DNA of 15,356 nucleotides from Clostridium sp. CAG:411. GTDB lineage: Bacteria > Bacillota > Clostridia > Lachnospirales > Lachnospiraceae. The notes under the pieces are model-generated. The model searched no databases, had not been told where the DNA came from, and saw only the letters and a list, made by a program, of their open reading frames with translations. This document shows positions 6,642-15,339 of this stretch, one piece after another. Position numbers and translations under genes: made by a program. The stretch covers positions 1 to 15,356 of the forward strand of contig FR899656.1 in NCBI GenBank assembly GCA_000437275.1, read 5' to 3'. Within the stretch, counting starts at the first letter, position 1; each line of letters starts with the position of its first letter.

Positions 6642-9600
6642 TTATCTTTCTTGCAAACTAGATATAGAAATTTGCAGTGGCATTAATTTTTGTCCATGCT
6701 CTCCAAAAAGACTGTCTCCAGTCACAATACAATTCCCTTTTTTTAATTTTTTTAGTTTATTAATCCATTCTGCTGCATGCGCCCTATCTTGATCTATACT
6801 CGCCGCCATAGATGTAATTTCATTATCTGGTGGACGGAAATAAATACGCTGCGATGTTTGCTGTAACCTTCCAATTTCATCCTCTTTTAACTGTCCTTTT
6901 AAGAACTGTGTAGCAAACCATCCTGACCAACCAAATTTTCTTCCTTCCGTAAGTATCTTATTAGATGGCGATTTTTCTCCAAAATCAAGATTTTGAGCCT
7001 CATCCAATACGACCACAAAGGGCTTTTCTTCTTCTCCGTTTAGTAAACTATAGTACCACATATCCCACAAAATAAATTCTGTTGCTGCAATCTGCATATC
7101 TCTCGGTATTTGTGTGAGTTGAATCACATTCACCATTCCGTGATTATATAGCATTTCACTCCAATCCATTGTTCCTTCTGTATCAAATAATGCTGTATCT
7201 AAAAATGGAGTTAATTTATTTAATACCGTCTTTGCCTCCCTATTTTCCATTTTTCCTAATAATTCACGAAACAATTCAAAATTCATTTTATCGCCATACA
7301 GATCAATTCCCTTTTTGCATGCCTGATATATGGTAGCGGATTGTTGGTCTCCAAAAGAATATACATGACAAAAGATACTTGCAAGACGAGAAGCCACTGC
7401 AACCGAATCTTCTTTAGAATACATAGCAATGTCCTCGTTTGACATCTCAGAAAGCATTTCTTTCCCTACAATTTCTTCTATGTTGATATTATGCCGTTTA
7501 AACGGATTGATTGGCATTTTTTTAATCTTAATAATATTTTGTCGGATATCGCCTTCTAAGTTTTTGCGAAAGACTTCATCCAGTTTTTTTGTAGTAAATC
7601 CTTCTGTATAATCAAAAATAACGGAAGAAATCTGAGCTTTTGAACATTCCATCAAAAGACATTGAATTGCATATGTCTTCCCCTGTCCAGATTTACCTGT
7701 TATAAGCAAATGTCGATTTGCCATAGCCTTATTTGTATAATTCCAACTAATATTTTCCCCTGAAAGCTTAGAGGTTCCTAAAAGAATTTCAATTTGCTTG
7801 TGTTGCTCCTCCACTTTCATTTCTGTATTCACTTCTTTTTTTGTATTTTCTACTTTCTGCTCAACTATTTCTGAATTTTTTTCATCTATATGTTCCTGCT
7901 CCTTTTCTTCTTGCAAATTCTCTATCGTTTCCATTTGCACTGGAGATACTGGTAACTCTTCTTCCTCTTGTAACAGGAGTTCTTCTTTTTCTTCTACAAT
8001 TGGTTCAAATGCACAGATTTCTCCCGTACTTTGCCCTGTTAGCATTTCCTTAATCAATTGTTGTCCAAACACTACCTGTTCTACCGGAATTTCTGAAATG
8101 TCAGTCAATATAATTCGTTCTTCTTTCTCCATATCCCGATCCAGCCAAAAAGTATAAATTTCACCACTCCATTGAATCGTAAAGTTTCCGTCTAATACTC
8201 CCAACATATCATTTGCAATACGTGTAAATCCTGAATCATTATCCACATAATTAATATGCTGAAATACCAAAACACGATAAAGTTGGGAATACCAATACCT
8301 TCGCTGAACTGATTGCGAATTAGGATCAAACATTTGTTTTAATATTGCATAACCACTACAAATCTGCTTCTTTGCTTTTTCTACTCTTTCCTCGTTTTCA
8401 TAAGCAATCTTGCATTCAATCAACTTAGCCATAATACTGGTAGTTCTTTGATTTCTTTTCTCTTCATCTGGTTTAGACTGTTCTACCGTCAATTCTAGAA
8501 AATCTGGAAAATGTTCCAATTTTCCTCCCATATTTCTAAACCAGTGCTTATATGAATCTAGACTAATCATAACCTTATATTCATATGGCTGTTCGTTCTT
8601 TTCATCCCTTATTTTGGTATATGCATTGGTAAGAACATATGCAAGAAAATTATTCATATCATAATCTTTTGGATTTAATGCTTTCATCAAACTGCTACCA
8701 TCTAATTCCTTTGCAATTCCAATGCAATGTTTAGACGCAACTTCCAACTGCTCTGCATCCCATCTTCCAAAAATCCTAGTTAATTTTCTTTTTATTCTAG
8801 TTTTCAAATCTAAAATCATTTCTTCTCTAGCAGATACCGTTACATTATATTCTCCATACGTACCTTCGCCAGTAGAAAATCCAATCATTTTATAATTGTC
8901 GCTTTGTTCCTCACTATTAAAAAGTACATGTTTATCTAATCCAACATCCATACAAACAATCCATTTTGCTGACTTATGCAATTGTTCTACCAATCGCCAT
9001 TTTTCTTCTTCCATGCAAACAATTTGCGTCACAATTGGCTGTATCGTGACAGGCTTTTTTATCTGTTTGACTGATTTATACATTACACGAGTATGTATTG
9101 AGGAAACAGAAAACTGCGTCTGAGATAGCTCTATTTCACGTTTTACACTTTTATAAGACCTTGGAAGTGGTTTACAAAACATAGGAAATTTCAAATCATA
9201 ATTTTTTTCTACAAAATCTAGATTTGAAAATGATACCTCTTTCTGTGTCAACACATGGTCTAAAAAAATCAAATCCAACTGTTGCTCTCTCAACAACCCT
9301 TCTAACCTACTCTCCTTTTCATATTGTTTTATATATACCTGTACCTTGACAACCGACTCCTCCTCAAATGATTTTTCCAACCAGTCCATCATCCATTTTT
9401 TCTCATTTTGCTGCTCTGTTTTTAAATAAAGATAAAGGCTTAAATTTTCTATACATTCTCCACAATATTTTGTAATGTAATATATGGATGAAATAACAGG
9501 CTGCAAATTCTTTTCTGGGATTACTCCAATTTTCAAGTCTCCCGTTGTAGCTGGGAATGTAGCTATATACTCTTTGATGTAGCGTAACATTACACCGCTT

Positions 9601-11837
9601 TCCATACTCATTTGACCAAATTTATCTGCATCATAATCAACCCCGTATTTTTGATAGCTGCTCTGTAGACTACTCCCTCTAAAATGATTTTTTTCTCCTT
9701 GTTCCTCATCAAATACACCATAACCATAAAACATCTTTTTGGTAGACAGGCAACCATTTTTTCCTTTTAGTAAATCTACAGAACTATTTATATATGATAT
9801 CTGATGGTAAAAATCCAACTTACTTTCCATTTCTTTTCCAGTACAGGTAATTTGTTCTTCAAAGTACAAACGATAGATTTCATTTTCTCCCTCTTGTATA
9901 AAGTCTATCTTTTCTTTTATTTTTTCTAAGGTTGCCGGATGGTACGCTGGAACAATACATCTATCTATTTCTAAATCCTTTTGAATCGGAGATGTATTTC
10001 CTGCTAATAAAAAGCTGTTAAGAAATAATTTGTAATCTTCAAACAAACCACTATCTGGCTGCATATTTGCCATATAATTTCCTACTTCTTTATATGCCTC
10101 CAAAACATTATCAAATATATTCTTTTTTTGTAATGCACTGAAAAATCCATATTCATCTACAAAAAGACAAAAGTTCTCAAATGCAATTCCCAACTCTTTG
10201 TATCGCAGACTTAATTCCGGATATTCTGTTCCATAACGCTGCATAAATAAAGGCACTAAATTTTCATAACAGATATTACTACAAGAAAGCTGAAGGTAAA
10301 ACTCTTCCATGGACTTTGCAGATGTATATGCCTCTATATTTTCGATTACACCAAAAGGTATTAATGCTTTTTCATATACTTTCGAAAATAATTCTTCATT
10401 CAATTCTCCAAATGTATTTACCCAACCATCTTGCTCTGAAAATTTCCATTCAAACTTTGTCTCTCCAATCGCTTTTGCCCCGTTTTTTATCCGTAATACA
10501 AACTTCACTTTGGAAAGTGTATTACTAGAGGAAAGCGTTTTCATAACTCCCTCTTCTATAAACTCACTGATCTGTCGTTTGTCAAACAAATCCTGTTTTA
10601 TCTCTATGCAACAATTCCTTTTTGCTCCCAGATACCCATTTGTATTAAAAAATGAAATAACTCCTCCCGCATAACGGCATACTTTTTCCCATAATTCCTG
10701 CTCATTTTGTACGGTATCATCTTGTTCCTCTTCGCCATAAATTCCAGCCAACCCAATTTGCGTAACTTCCATTTCTATATTATCATACTCAACTTCTGAC
10801 ATATCACTTACTGCATAACATACAGCTTTGGACAACATTAAAAATGGTTCATCATAAAGCTTTATGACTGTATCCCTCTTCTGAGATGATTTGCTTATCT
10901 TTAAATCTAATATTTCGCTTATTAACATAAAATCCAATTTACAGAGTCGTTCTCGATTTGCCTCAACATCAACTCCGCGAATATAGGCTCTTAAACATTC
11001 TTCAAACATTGCAAATGTGGGAAATTCTTCACTTGACACCCAATTTTTTTCACATTCTTCATGACATTCCTTATATTTCTCAATCTTTGCGTAAGCTTTT
11101 TTTATATCCGTCTTTGACTTCAGTTTACTTTTTAAATAAAATTGATTTGCCTTTTCTAAAAGCGATATTTTCCCTTTTTCTTTTAATTTGCCAATCGGAA
11201 AACTCATAAAGTTTGGGAACCCCCAATCCTTATATAATCTTTCACATAGTATCTGCATTAGTTCTTCAAAGCTTTGTATATTTCTAGGAAGCTGATCTAC
11301 TATATCAGAAAGGTGTATATAATCTCTTGCCACATAGGAAAAAAGCTCCTGATAAAAATGATCCAGTTTTCTTTTTTCTTGTTCCATCATTATTTCCTGA
11401 TACTCTGCAAAGATCAAATGATATTGCTTCTCAATCACTTCCTCTAAAATTTTCGGATTAATTAAAAATAATTCATTTAAACCAGCCTTATCCTCTGCAT
11501 ATTCTGTTCCTAAAAATAATATAACCTTTTTACTCTCTGCAATTTCGTTTCGATAAAAAGTAATGCGATTTTTTTCATCCACAACATTTTCTTTTAATAG
11601 CTCATTTACAAAAAATTTTGCTTCTGGTTGTTCTTTTAATTTTTCAAAAGCACCAAGCGTTAATTTTGCAACAAACTCCATTTGTTTTGTTTCACAATAT
11701 TTTTCAAAATAACGATATAATTCCAAATAAAATTCTGCATTTTGAAAACTTTCTACTCGTAAAATCAGCTTGTTTCCTTCCATTTTAGCAATTTGTTCTT
11801 TTATTTTATCAATCACTACATTTTGACAAAACTTCAT
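6642..11837 (-). CDS. dptH: DptH-like HerA/FtsK-type ATPase of phosphorothioation-dependent restriction
   Basis: This 1731-residue protein has a C-terminal P-loop motor. Walker A is GKSGQGKT at 1381-1388. Walker B is VVVLDEAQN with Asp1612-Glu1613. An arginine-containing SQRIYF segment lies near 1660, as in HerA-type (DUF87-like) translocases. A strongly acidic, glutamate-rich linker at about 1275-1350 separates the motor from a very long N-terminal region (1 to about 1275) in which I recognise no standard domain. Within that region a block around 955-1010 (CMDVGLDKHVLF, then GEGTYGEYN) looks family-conserved. Size, architecture and position as the third gene after a small P-loop ATPase fit DptH/DndH, the large component of the system that attacks DNA lacking phosphorothioate marks. 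The ATG abuts the dptG stop with no gap, with GAGG/GGAG upstream inside dptG. Assignment is from family knowledge, without a search. Confidence 0.83.
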   Translation of the reverse strand: MKFCQNVVIDKIKEQIAKMEGNKLILRVESFQNAEFYLELYRYFEKYCETKQMEFVAKLTLGAFEKLKEQPEAKFFVNELLKENVVDEKNRITFYRNEIAESKKVILFLGTEYAEDKAGLNELFLINPKILEEVIEKQYHLIFAEYQEIMMEQEKRKLDHFYQELFSYVARDYIHLSDIVDQLPRNIQSFEELMQILCERLYKDWGFPNFMSFPIGKLKEKGKISLLEKANQFYLKSKLKSKTDIKKAYAKIEKYKECHEECEKNWVSSEEFPTFAMFEECLRAYIRGVDVEANRERLCKLDFMLISEILDLKISKSSQKRDTVIKLYDEPFLMLSKAVCYAVSDMSEVEYDNIEMEVTQIGLAGIYGEEEQDDTVQNEQELWEKVCRYAGGVISFFNTNGYLGAKRNCCIEIKQDLFDKRQISEFIEEGVMKTLSSSNTLSKVKFVLRIKNGAKAIGETKFEWKFSEQDGWVNTFGELNEELFSKVYEKALIPFGVIENIEAYTSAKSMEEFYLQLSCSNICYENLVPLFMQRYGTEYPELSLRYKELGIAFENFCLFVDEYGFFSALQKKNIFDNVLEAYKEVGNYMANMQPDSGLFEDYKLFLNSFLLAGNTSPIQKDLEIDRCIVPAYHPATLEKIKEKIDFIQEGENEIYRLYFEEQITCTGKEMESKLDFYHQISYINSSVDLLKGKNGCLSTKKMFYGYGVFDEEQGEKNHFRGSSLQSSYQKYGVDYDADKFGQMSMESGVMLRYIKEYIATFPATTGDLKIGVIPEKNLQPVISSIYYITKYCGECIENLSLYLYLKTEQQNEKKWMMDWLEKSFEEESVVKVQVYIKQYEKESRLEGLLREQQLDLIFLDHVLTQKEVSFSNLDFVEKNYDLKFPMFCKPLPRSYKSVKREIELSQTQFSVSSIHTRVMYKSVKQIKKPVTIQPIVTQIVCMEEEKWRLVEQLHKSAKWIVCMDVGLDKHVLFNSEEQSDNYKMIGFSTGEGTYGEYNVTVSAREEMILDLKTRIKRKLTRIFGRWDAEQLEVASKHCIGIAKELDGSSLMKALNPKDYDMNNFLAYVLTNAYTKIRDEKNEQPYEYKVMISLDSYKHWFRNMGGKLEHFPDFLELTVEQSKPDEEKRNQRTTSIMAKLIECKIAYENEERVEKAKKQICSGYAILKQMFDPNSQSVQRRYWYSQLYRVLVFQHINYVDNDSGFTRIANDMLGVLDGNFTIQWSGEIYTFWLDRDMEKEERIILTDISEIPVEQVVFGQQLIKEMLTGQSTGEICAFEPIVEEKEELLLQEEEELPVSPVQMETIENLQEEKEQEHIDEKNSEIVEQKVENTKKEVNTEMKVEEQHKQIEILLGTSKLSGENISWNYTNKAMANRHLLITGKSGQGKTYAIQCLLMECSKAQISSVIFDYTEGFTTKKLDEVFRKNLEGDIRQNIIKIKKMPINPFKRHNINIEEIVGKEMLSEMSNEDIAMYSKEDSVAVASRLASIFCHVYSFGDQQSATIYQACKKGIDLYGDKMNFELFRELLGKMENREAKTVLNKLTPFLDTALFDTEGTMDWSEMLYNHGMVNVIQLTQIPRDMQIAATEFILWDMWYYSLLNGEEEKPFVVVLDEAQNLDFGEKSPSNKILTEGRKFGWSGWFATQFLKGQLKEDEIGRLQQTSQRIYFRPPDNEITSMAASIDQDRAHAAEWINKLKKLKKGNCIVTGDSLFGEHGQKLMPLQISISSLQER

Positions 11838-13412
11838 CTATACTTCACTCCTCTCGTATGGATTTACAACAATAGCTGTCGCATCCGACAATTCCCTCAG
11901 ATAACCACAGTTTTTTAACAAATGTAAAAATCCCAACTCATTCTCCTGAAAATCCACCTGATAGTTCTGGCTACCATACCTTTGTTTACAGTATTTTTCA
12001 ACAGGGTTTCCCCCAATAACCATTCCATAATGTTCAAATAACATCTGATAGAAACGATTTACAGTCACCCTCTGCATTGGTTTAAGTAAAGACACAACGA
12101 GAAACGTAATTAAATCTTCTGACAGGGTCATTCTCTCTCTTGCTCCTCTTAACGGGATAATAAATTCAATTTCCTTTCCCAAAAATTTAACCAACATATT
12201 CGTACTTTCTTCTGATTCCTGCATAATTTTAAGTTCATATTCGCTTAAATTTAATTGGTTTTTCTTCTTATTACTATTCTTTCTCATGTAATTTTCCCAA
12301 AGATTTTGAGAATAACATAATCCCTTACTATTTGCCGCAGTAATCGTCTCAAACATTTCCTGAAGAGATTGTTCTGACATCTTTCTAATATTTTTATTTC
12401 CACCGCTTACATCCACAACCCACATTGGTATTTCTTTCTTTTGGACTCTTATTTGTGCCTGCTCATACATCATCCGAAAAATTTGAAGCATCATTCCCCT
12501 TCCCATATATTCCATCTTATCCAGTTCATTAATAGATGTAGAAAGTAAGTTTACAAGTTCCTCGCAAGTATATTTTCCCCTTCTTCTATATCCTTCTGGA
12601 ATAAAATCACATTTATATTGCTGTATATGCTTCTCTACGCAAATTTCTTTTTCTTCTTCCCACTTACCTTGAATAAACTTTCCTAGTTTTCCAAGGCTTT
12701 CCACGGAATGCGTCATACGATATAACAATGCCTCCAACGGTTCTCGATATTGCTCTGCATCCTGTAATCCTTGTAAAATATGTAAATAGTACAGCTCGCC
12801 ACCTCTTGCCATAAAACTATGTCTTTTAAATTGAAATATTTTTTCAGTCTCATTGGCATCTTCCATTTCTGATAATCTTTTCTTATCTTTTTTCTCTCTA
12901 ATACTTTCATTAAAAATAAGCTCTGGTGCAATTGGAAGCAGGGATTGTGCGAACCAAGAACGATTTCTTAAAACGGCTGAAAAGCCATAAAACGAATCTT
13001 GTATCACTTTCACTACCTGTGCCTTTTCCTCTTCTCCCAATCGTAAACTGTCTTTAAGTATTCCTACAATTTCCTCATAATTTTCTCGATCTATAGATAA
13101 TCTTCCATCCTTTTTACTCTGTTCGAAAAAGATGAAACGTTTTAATCCAATCTTTGGATTTACATAATAAGTAACCGGGTCTGTTGCTTTATGGAACATA
13201 AATTCTCCCGTATATCTATTCTTTTCCCCTTCTTCTATCTTGTTTTTTGGTGAAGTAAACACCAATAAAAATTCCAGTAAATATTCATATACCGTCTGGT
13301 CCTTATGAAGACGTTTTCCAAATGCCTGTATAGAAAGATTGGCATTCTCAATTTCTTTCCAACTACATTCCGGAAACATTCCGGTATTTCTTTTATTTTC
13401 TTCTGTATTCAT
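11838..13412 (-). CDS. dptG: DptG-like protein of phosphorothioation-dependent restriction
   Basis: This 524-residue protein has no motif that I recognise. It appears soluble, with no signal peptide or membrane segment, and is rich in charged residues, including a lysine-rich NSNKKKNQLN stretch. The name rests on gene order and size: it is the middle gene between a roughly 580-residue P-loop ATPase and a roughly 1730-residue HerA-like ATPase, the dptF-dptG-dptH layout. In known systems DptG is required for restriction, but its biochemical role is less clear than that of DptH. The ATG (13412-13410) follows AGGAG, which overlaps the dptF stop codon (TAGGAG), leaving a 12-base gap. Its TAG stop directly touches the dptH ATG. 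The three proteins are therefore likely made in coupled amounts and may form a complex. It is more likely to be misnamed than the two ATPases. Confidence 0.75.
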   Translation of the reverse strand: MNTEENKRNTGMFPECSWKEIENANLSIQAFGKRLHKDQTVYEYLLEFLLVFTSPKNKIEEGEKNRYTGEFMFHKATDPVTYYVNPKIGLKRFIFFEQSKKDGRLSIDRENYEEIVGILKDSLRLGEEEKAQVVKVIQDSFYGFSAVLRNRSWFAQSLLPIAPELIFNESIREKKDKKRLSEMEDANETEKIFQFKRHSFMARGGELYYLHILQGLQDAEQYREPLEALLYRMTHSVESLGKLGKFIQGKWEEEKEICVEKHIQQYKCDFIPEGYRRRGKYTCEELVNLLSTSINELDKMEYMGRGMMLQIFRMMYEQAQIRVQKKEIPMWVVDVSGGNKNIRKMSEQSLQEMFETITAANSKGLCYSQNLWENYMRKNSNKKKNQLNLSEYELKIMQESEESTNMLVKFLGKEIEFIIPLRGARERMTLSEDLITFLVVSLLKPMQRVTVNRFYQMLFEHYGMVIGGNPVEKYCKQRYGSQNYQVDFQENELGFLHLLKNCGYLRELSDATAIVVNPYERSEV

Positions 13413-13424
13413 ACTCTATCACTC

Positions 13425-15161
13425 CTATTTTTCTACCGTAATTTTTCCATCTTCTATAAACAATTCCATCTTTTTGAATTTTCCAGCCTCCGAATATACA
13501 ACTGTTATAGTATCTTCTTCCTCGTTTTTCTTTCCTGCTCGAAAGATTTTTGTTTTAATATTTTCCACTCCCTGTGATAATCTTTTATCCACCTGCGTAA
13601 TAACTCTTCCACTTTCAATTTCCTTAAAATACTCCAACATAGGTAACGTCAGTTCCATTTTTTGCTGTTTACACTGTAAAAATACACATTTTTCATTTCT
13701 TCCATTGGTAACATTACTATACCCATTAAATTTAAGTATAAAATCCTCTTTATCTACATACCCCTGGCTAACCTGTACTTTCTGCAACGCATTTCCTCTC
13801 CGTCTTAATGTTAAATAAATCTTATCTGACTGGTCTGGCGGTGTTCCCATAAACAGTACATGCAATGCATGGAACACTATGTTTTTTATCTGATTCTTGA
13901 TTCTACTTGAAACTATATCTGCTGACTGTAATTCCATATATAATGAAAACATGTCAGAAAATACAGCTTTTTGTAATTCTTTATTTTCTATGTCCCCTTT
14001 ATTGTGATACATGAAATACACACGCTTCACGACACGAACAAATTCTTTGTCCATTCCCTCCTCAACTTCCTGTAATTCCTGTGCTTTATGACAACTCTCT
14101 ATACAAGAAGAAATTTTTTCAGGCAAACCAGAGTAATTATGTTGTACATACAATTCATATTCTGCTTCTATTCTTTTTCGGTCCAATTTTTGTTGTTGTA
14201 ACACATAAATAGGCTTAATTTGCAAAGCATCCTTGTGACAAACGGATTTCCCCTTCTCATAATGAAACCCGAAAAATAAATTACTAAAAGAATTATATAA
14301 TTTCCGCTTTTCATTCCCCACTTCCTGCAATTTTCTTATTTGTTCACAGGTCATATCTCCTGTAAAAGAATATGCTATATGTGCCAACATCTGCCGCACC
14401 GTAAAACGTTCTCCATGCTCAAAGTTCCAACGATAAAACCATTCTGCAAAAGCTACCACTTGCTTCATATTCTCCTTTGTATTTTCTTTATTAAAAAAAA
14501 TAGGGCAATACGATTGCTTTTCACACTGCATACAAGGCTTCCAGAGTTCCTCGTTCACAACACGTTCTATAAATTTAGCAATAATATCACTGTTATCAAA
14601 TAATGCAAGGTTTGCTACCAAAATAGAAACATTTTCTTTTCCATCTAACCTTTCATTTACCATAGAAAACTCTCTCGTATCCAGCATTTGTATGATTCTT
14701 TCTTCTTCCATACCAAGCTCTTGCAATATATTAAATAAAGGACCTGTATTAGAAATCAATATAATACTTTCTTTCCTTTCCTGAATAGAAATGGCCTCTT
14801 TAAAAATAGAAATTTGTTTTTCTTTCTCATGTTCACTCATATCTTTTACATAATAAATATTTCTGCCATTTTCGTAAGTTACTTTTCCCTCCAATTGGTT
14901 TGGTTCCAGTTCTTCTCCTGTACATTTTCTTATAATTTCTTGTAAAATACTGGTTTTTCCATCTCCAGCATGTCCAGTCAATATCAAAATTTGTCCGTCT
15001 CCGCTTATTAACTTTTTAAATAACTGTTCTGAAATATTTCTATGAAAAAACAATTCTTTGCTAAAAGAATCCTTTTCACTAATATTATTTTCTGCAATCG
15101 CATGTTCGTTACTACCACTAGCATTATGTAATGTATTTAAATATCCTACAAATGGATTCAT
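13425..15161 (-). CDS. dptF: DptF-like P-loop ATPase of phosphorothioation-dependent restriction
   Basis: This 578-residue protein starts MNPFVGYLNTLHNASGS. Walker A is GHAGDGKT at residues 63-70. IYYVKDMSE at about 102-110 is a possible Walker B, and IILISNTGPL at about 134-143 a possible sensor segment. A cysteine cluster, C210-x2-C213-x5-C219, may bind a metal. The frame can be extended 10 codons upstream to a TTG at 15191. I prefer the ATG at 15161 because AAGGGGG sits six bases before it and the TTG has no good ribosome site. DptF is the first gene of the dptFGH restriction set; in known systems it acts with DptG and DptH against DNA lacking phosphorothioate. A promoter lies at 15250-15278. 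BREX-type or generic AAA proteins are alternatives, but the three-gene arrangement favours Dpt. Confidence 0.82.
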   Translation of the reverse strand: MNPFVGYLNTLHNASGSNEHAIAENNISEKDSFSKELFFHRNISEQLFKKLISGDGQILILTGHAGDGKTSILQEIIRKCTGEELEPNQLEGKVTYENGRNIYYVKDMSEHEKEKQISIFKEAISIQERKESIILISNTGPLFNILQELGMEEERIIQMLDTREFSMVNERLDGKENVSILVANLALFDNSDIIAKFIERVVNEELWKPCMQCEKQSYCPIFFNKENTKENMKQVVAFAEWFYRWNFEHGERFTVRQMLAHIAYSFTGDMTCEQIRKLQEVGNEKRKLYNSFSNLFFGFHYEKGKSVCHKDALQIKPIYVLQQQKLDRKRIEAEYELYVQHNYSGLPEKISSCIESCHKAQELQEVEEGMDKEFVRVVKRVYFMYHNKGDIENKELQKAVFSDMFSLYMELQSADIVSSRIKNQIKNIVFHALHVLFMGTPPDQSDKIYLTLRRRGNALQKVQVSQGYVDKEDFILKFNGYSNVTNGRNEKCVFLQCKQQKMELTLPMLEYFKEIESGRVITQVDKRLSQGVENIKTKIFRAGKKNEEEDTITVVYSEAGKFKKMELFIEDGKITVEK

Positions 15162-15216
15162 AATATTCCCCCTTTTCATACTTTTTCTCAAAATTAATCT
15201 AACAATAAAACTTATG

Positions 15217-15261
15217 TAATTTTATTCTTTGCAAACAAGAATTACTTTAATTTTATTCTTT
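15217..15261. repeat. Two 14-base direct repeats overlapping the dptF promoter
   Basis: TAATTTTATTCTTT occurs at 15217-15230 and again at 15248-15261, 31 bases apart from start to start, about three helical turns. On the minus strand the second copy contains the -10 box of the dptF promoter, and the first lies just after the predicted start. They could be operator half-sites or a duplicated promoter segment. The AT-rich composition raises the chance of coincidence. Confidence 0.55.
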
Positions 15262-15278
15262 CCATAAAAGAAAGTCAA
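15250..15278 (-). promoter_or_regulatory. dptFGH operon promoter
   Basis: On the minus strand TTGACT (15278-15273) and TAAAAT (15255-15250) are 17 bases apart, a strong sigma-A match. Transcription would begin near 15243, giving an untranslated leader of about 82 bases before the dptF ATG. No other good promoter is seen between the three genes, so they probably share this one. Confidence 0.75.
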
Positions 15279-15293
15279 CTTTGTAATGAATTT

Positions 15294-15339
15294 AATCGAG
15301 TAAATGCCTTATGTAGTAAACTTTTCTAGAAATCGAGTA
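15294..15339. repeat. Paired AATCGAGTA direct repeats upstream of the dptF promoter
   Basis: AATCGAGTA occurs at 15294-15302 and 15331-15339, 37 bases apart. The palindrome TTTCTAGAAA (15323-15332) partly overlaps the second copy. They lie upstream of the dptF -35 box and next to the AGGAGG at the right edge, so they may be binding sites for a regulator of one or both directions. No regulator gene is in the window. Confidence 0.4.

Noticed and set aside
15162..15191. Longer dptF start at a TTG (15191), adding 10 residues
   Set aside because: AAGGGGG stands six bases before the ATG at 15161 and would lie inside the longer frame; the TTG has no convincing ribosome binding site.
6642..15191. 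BREX-type operon (BrxC-like ATPase)
   Set aside because: No PglX methylase, PglZ phosphatase or Lon-like partner is present. Gene number, order and sizes fit dptF-dptG-dptH better.
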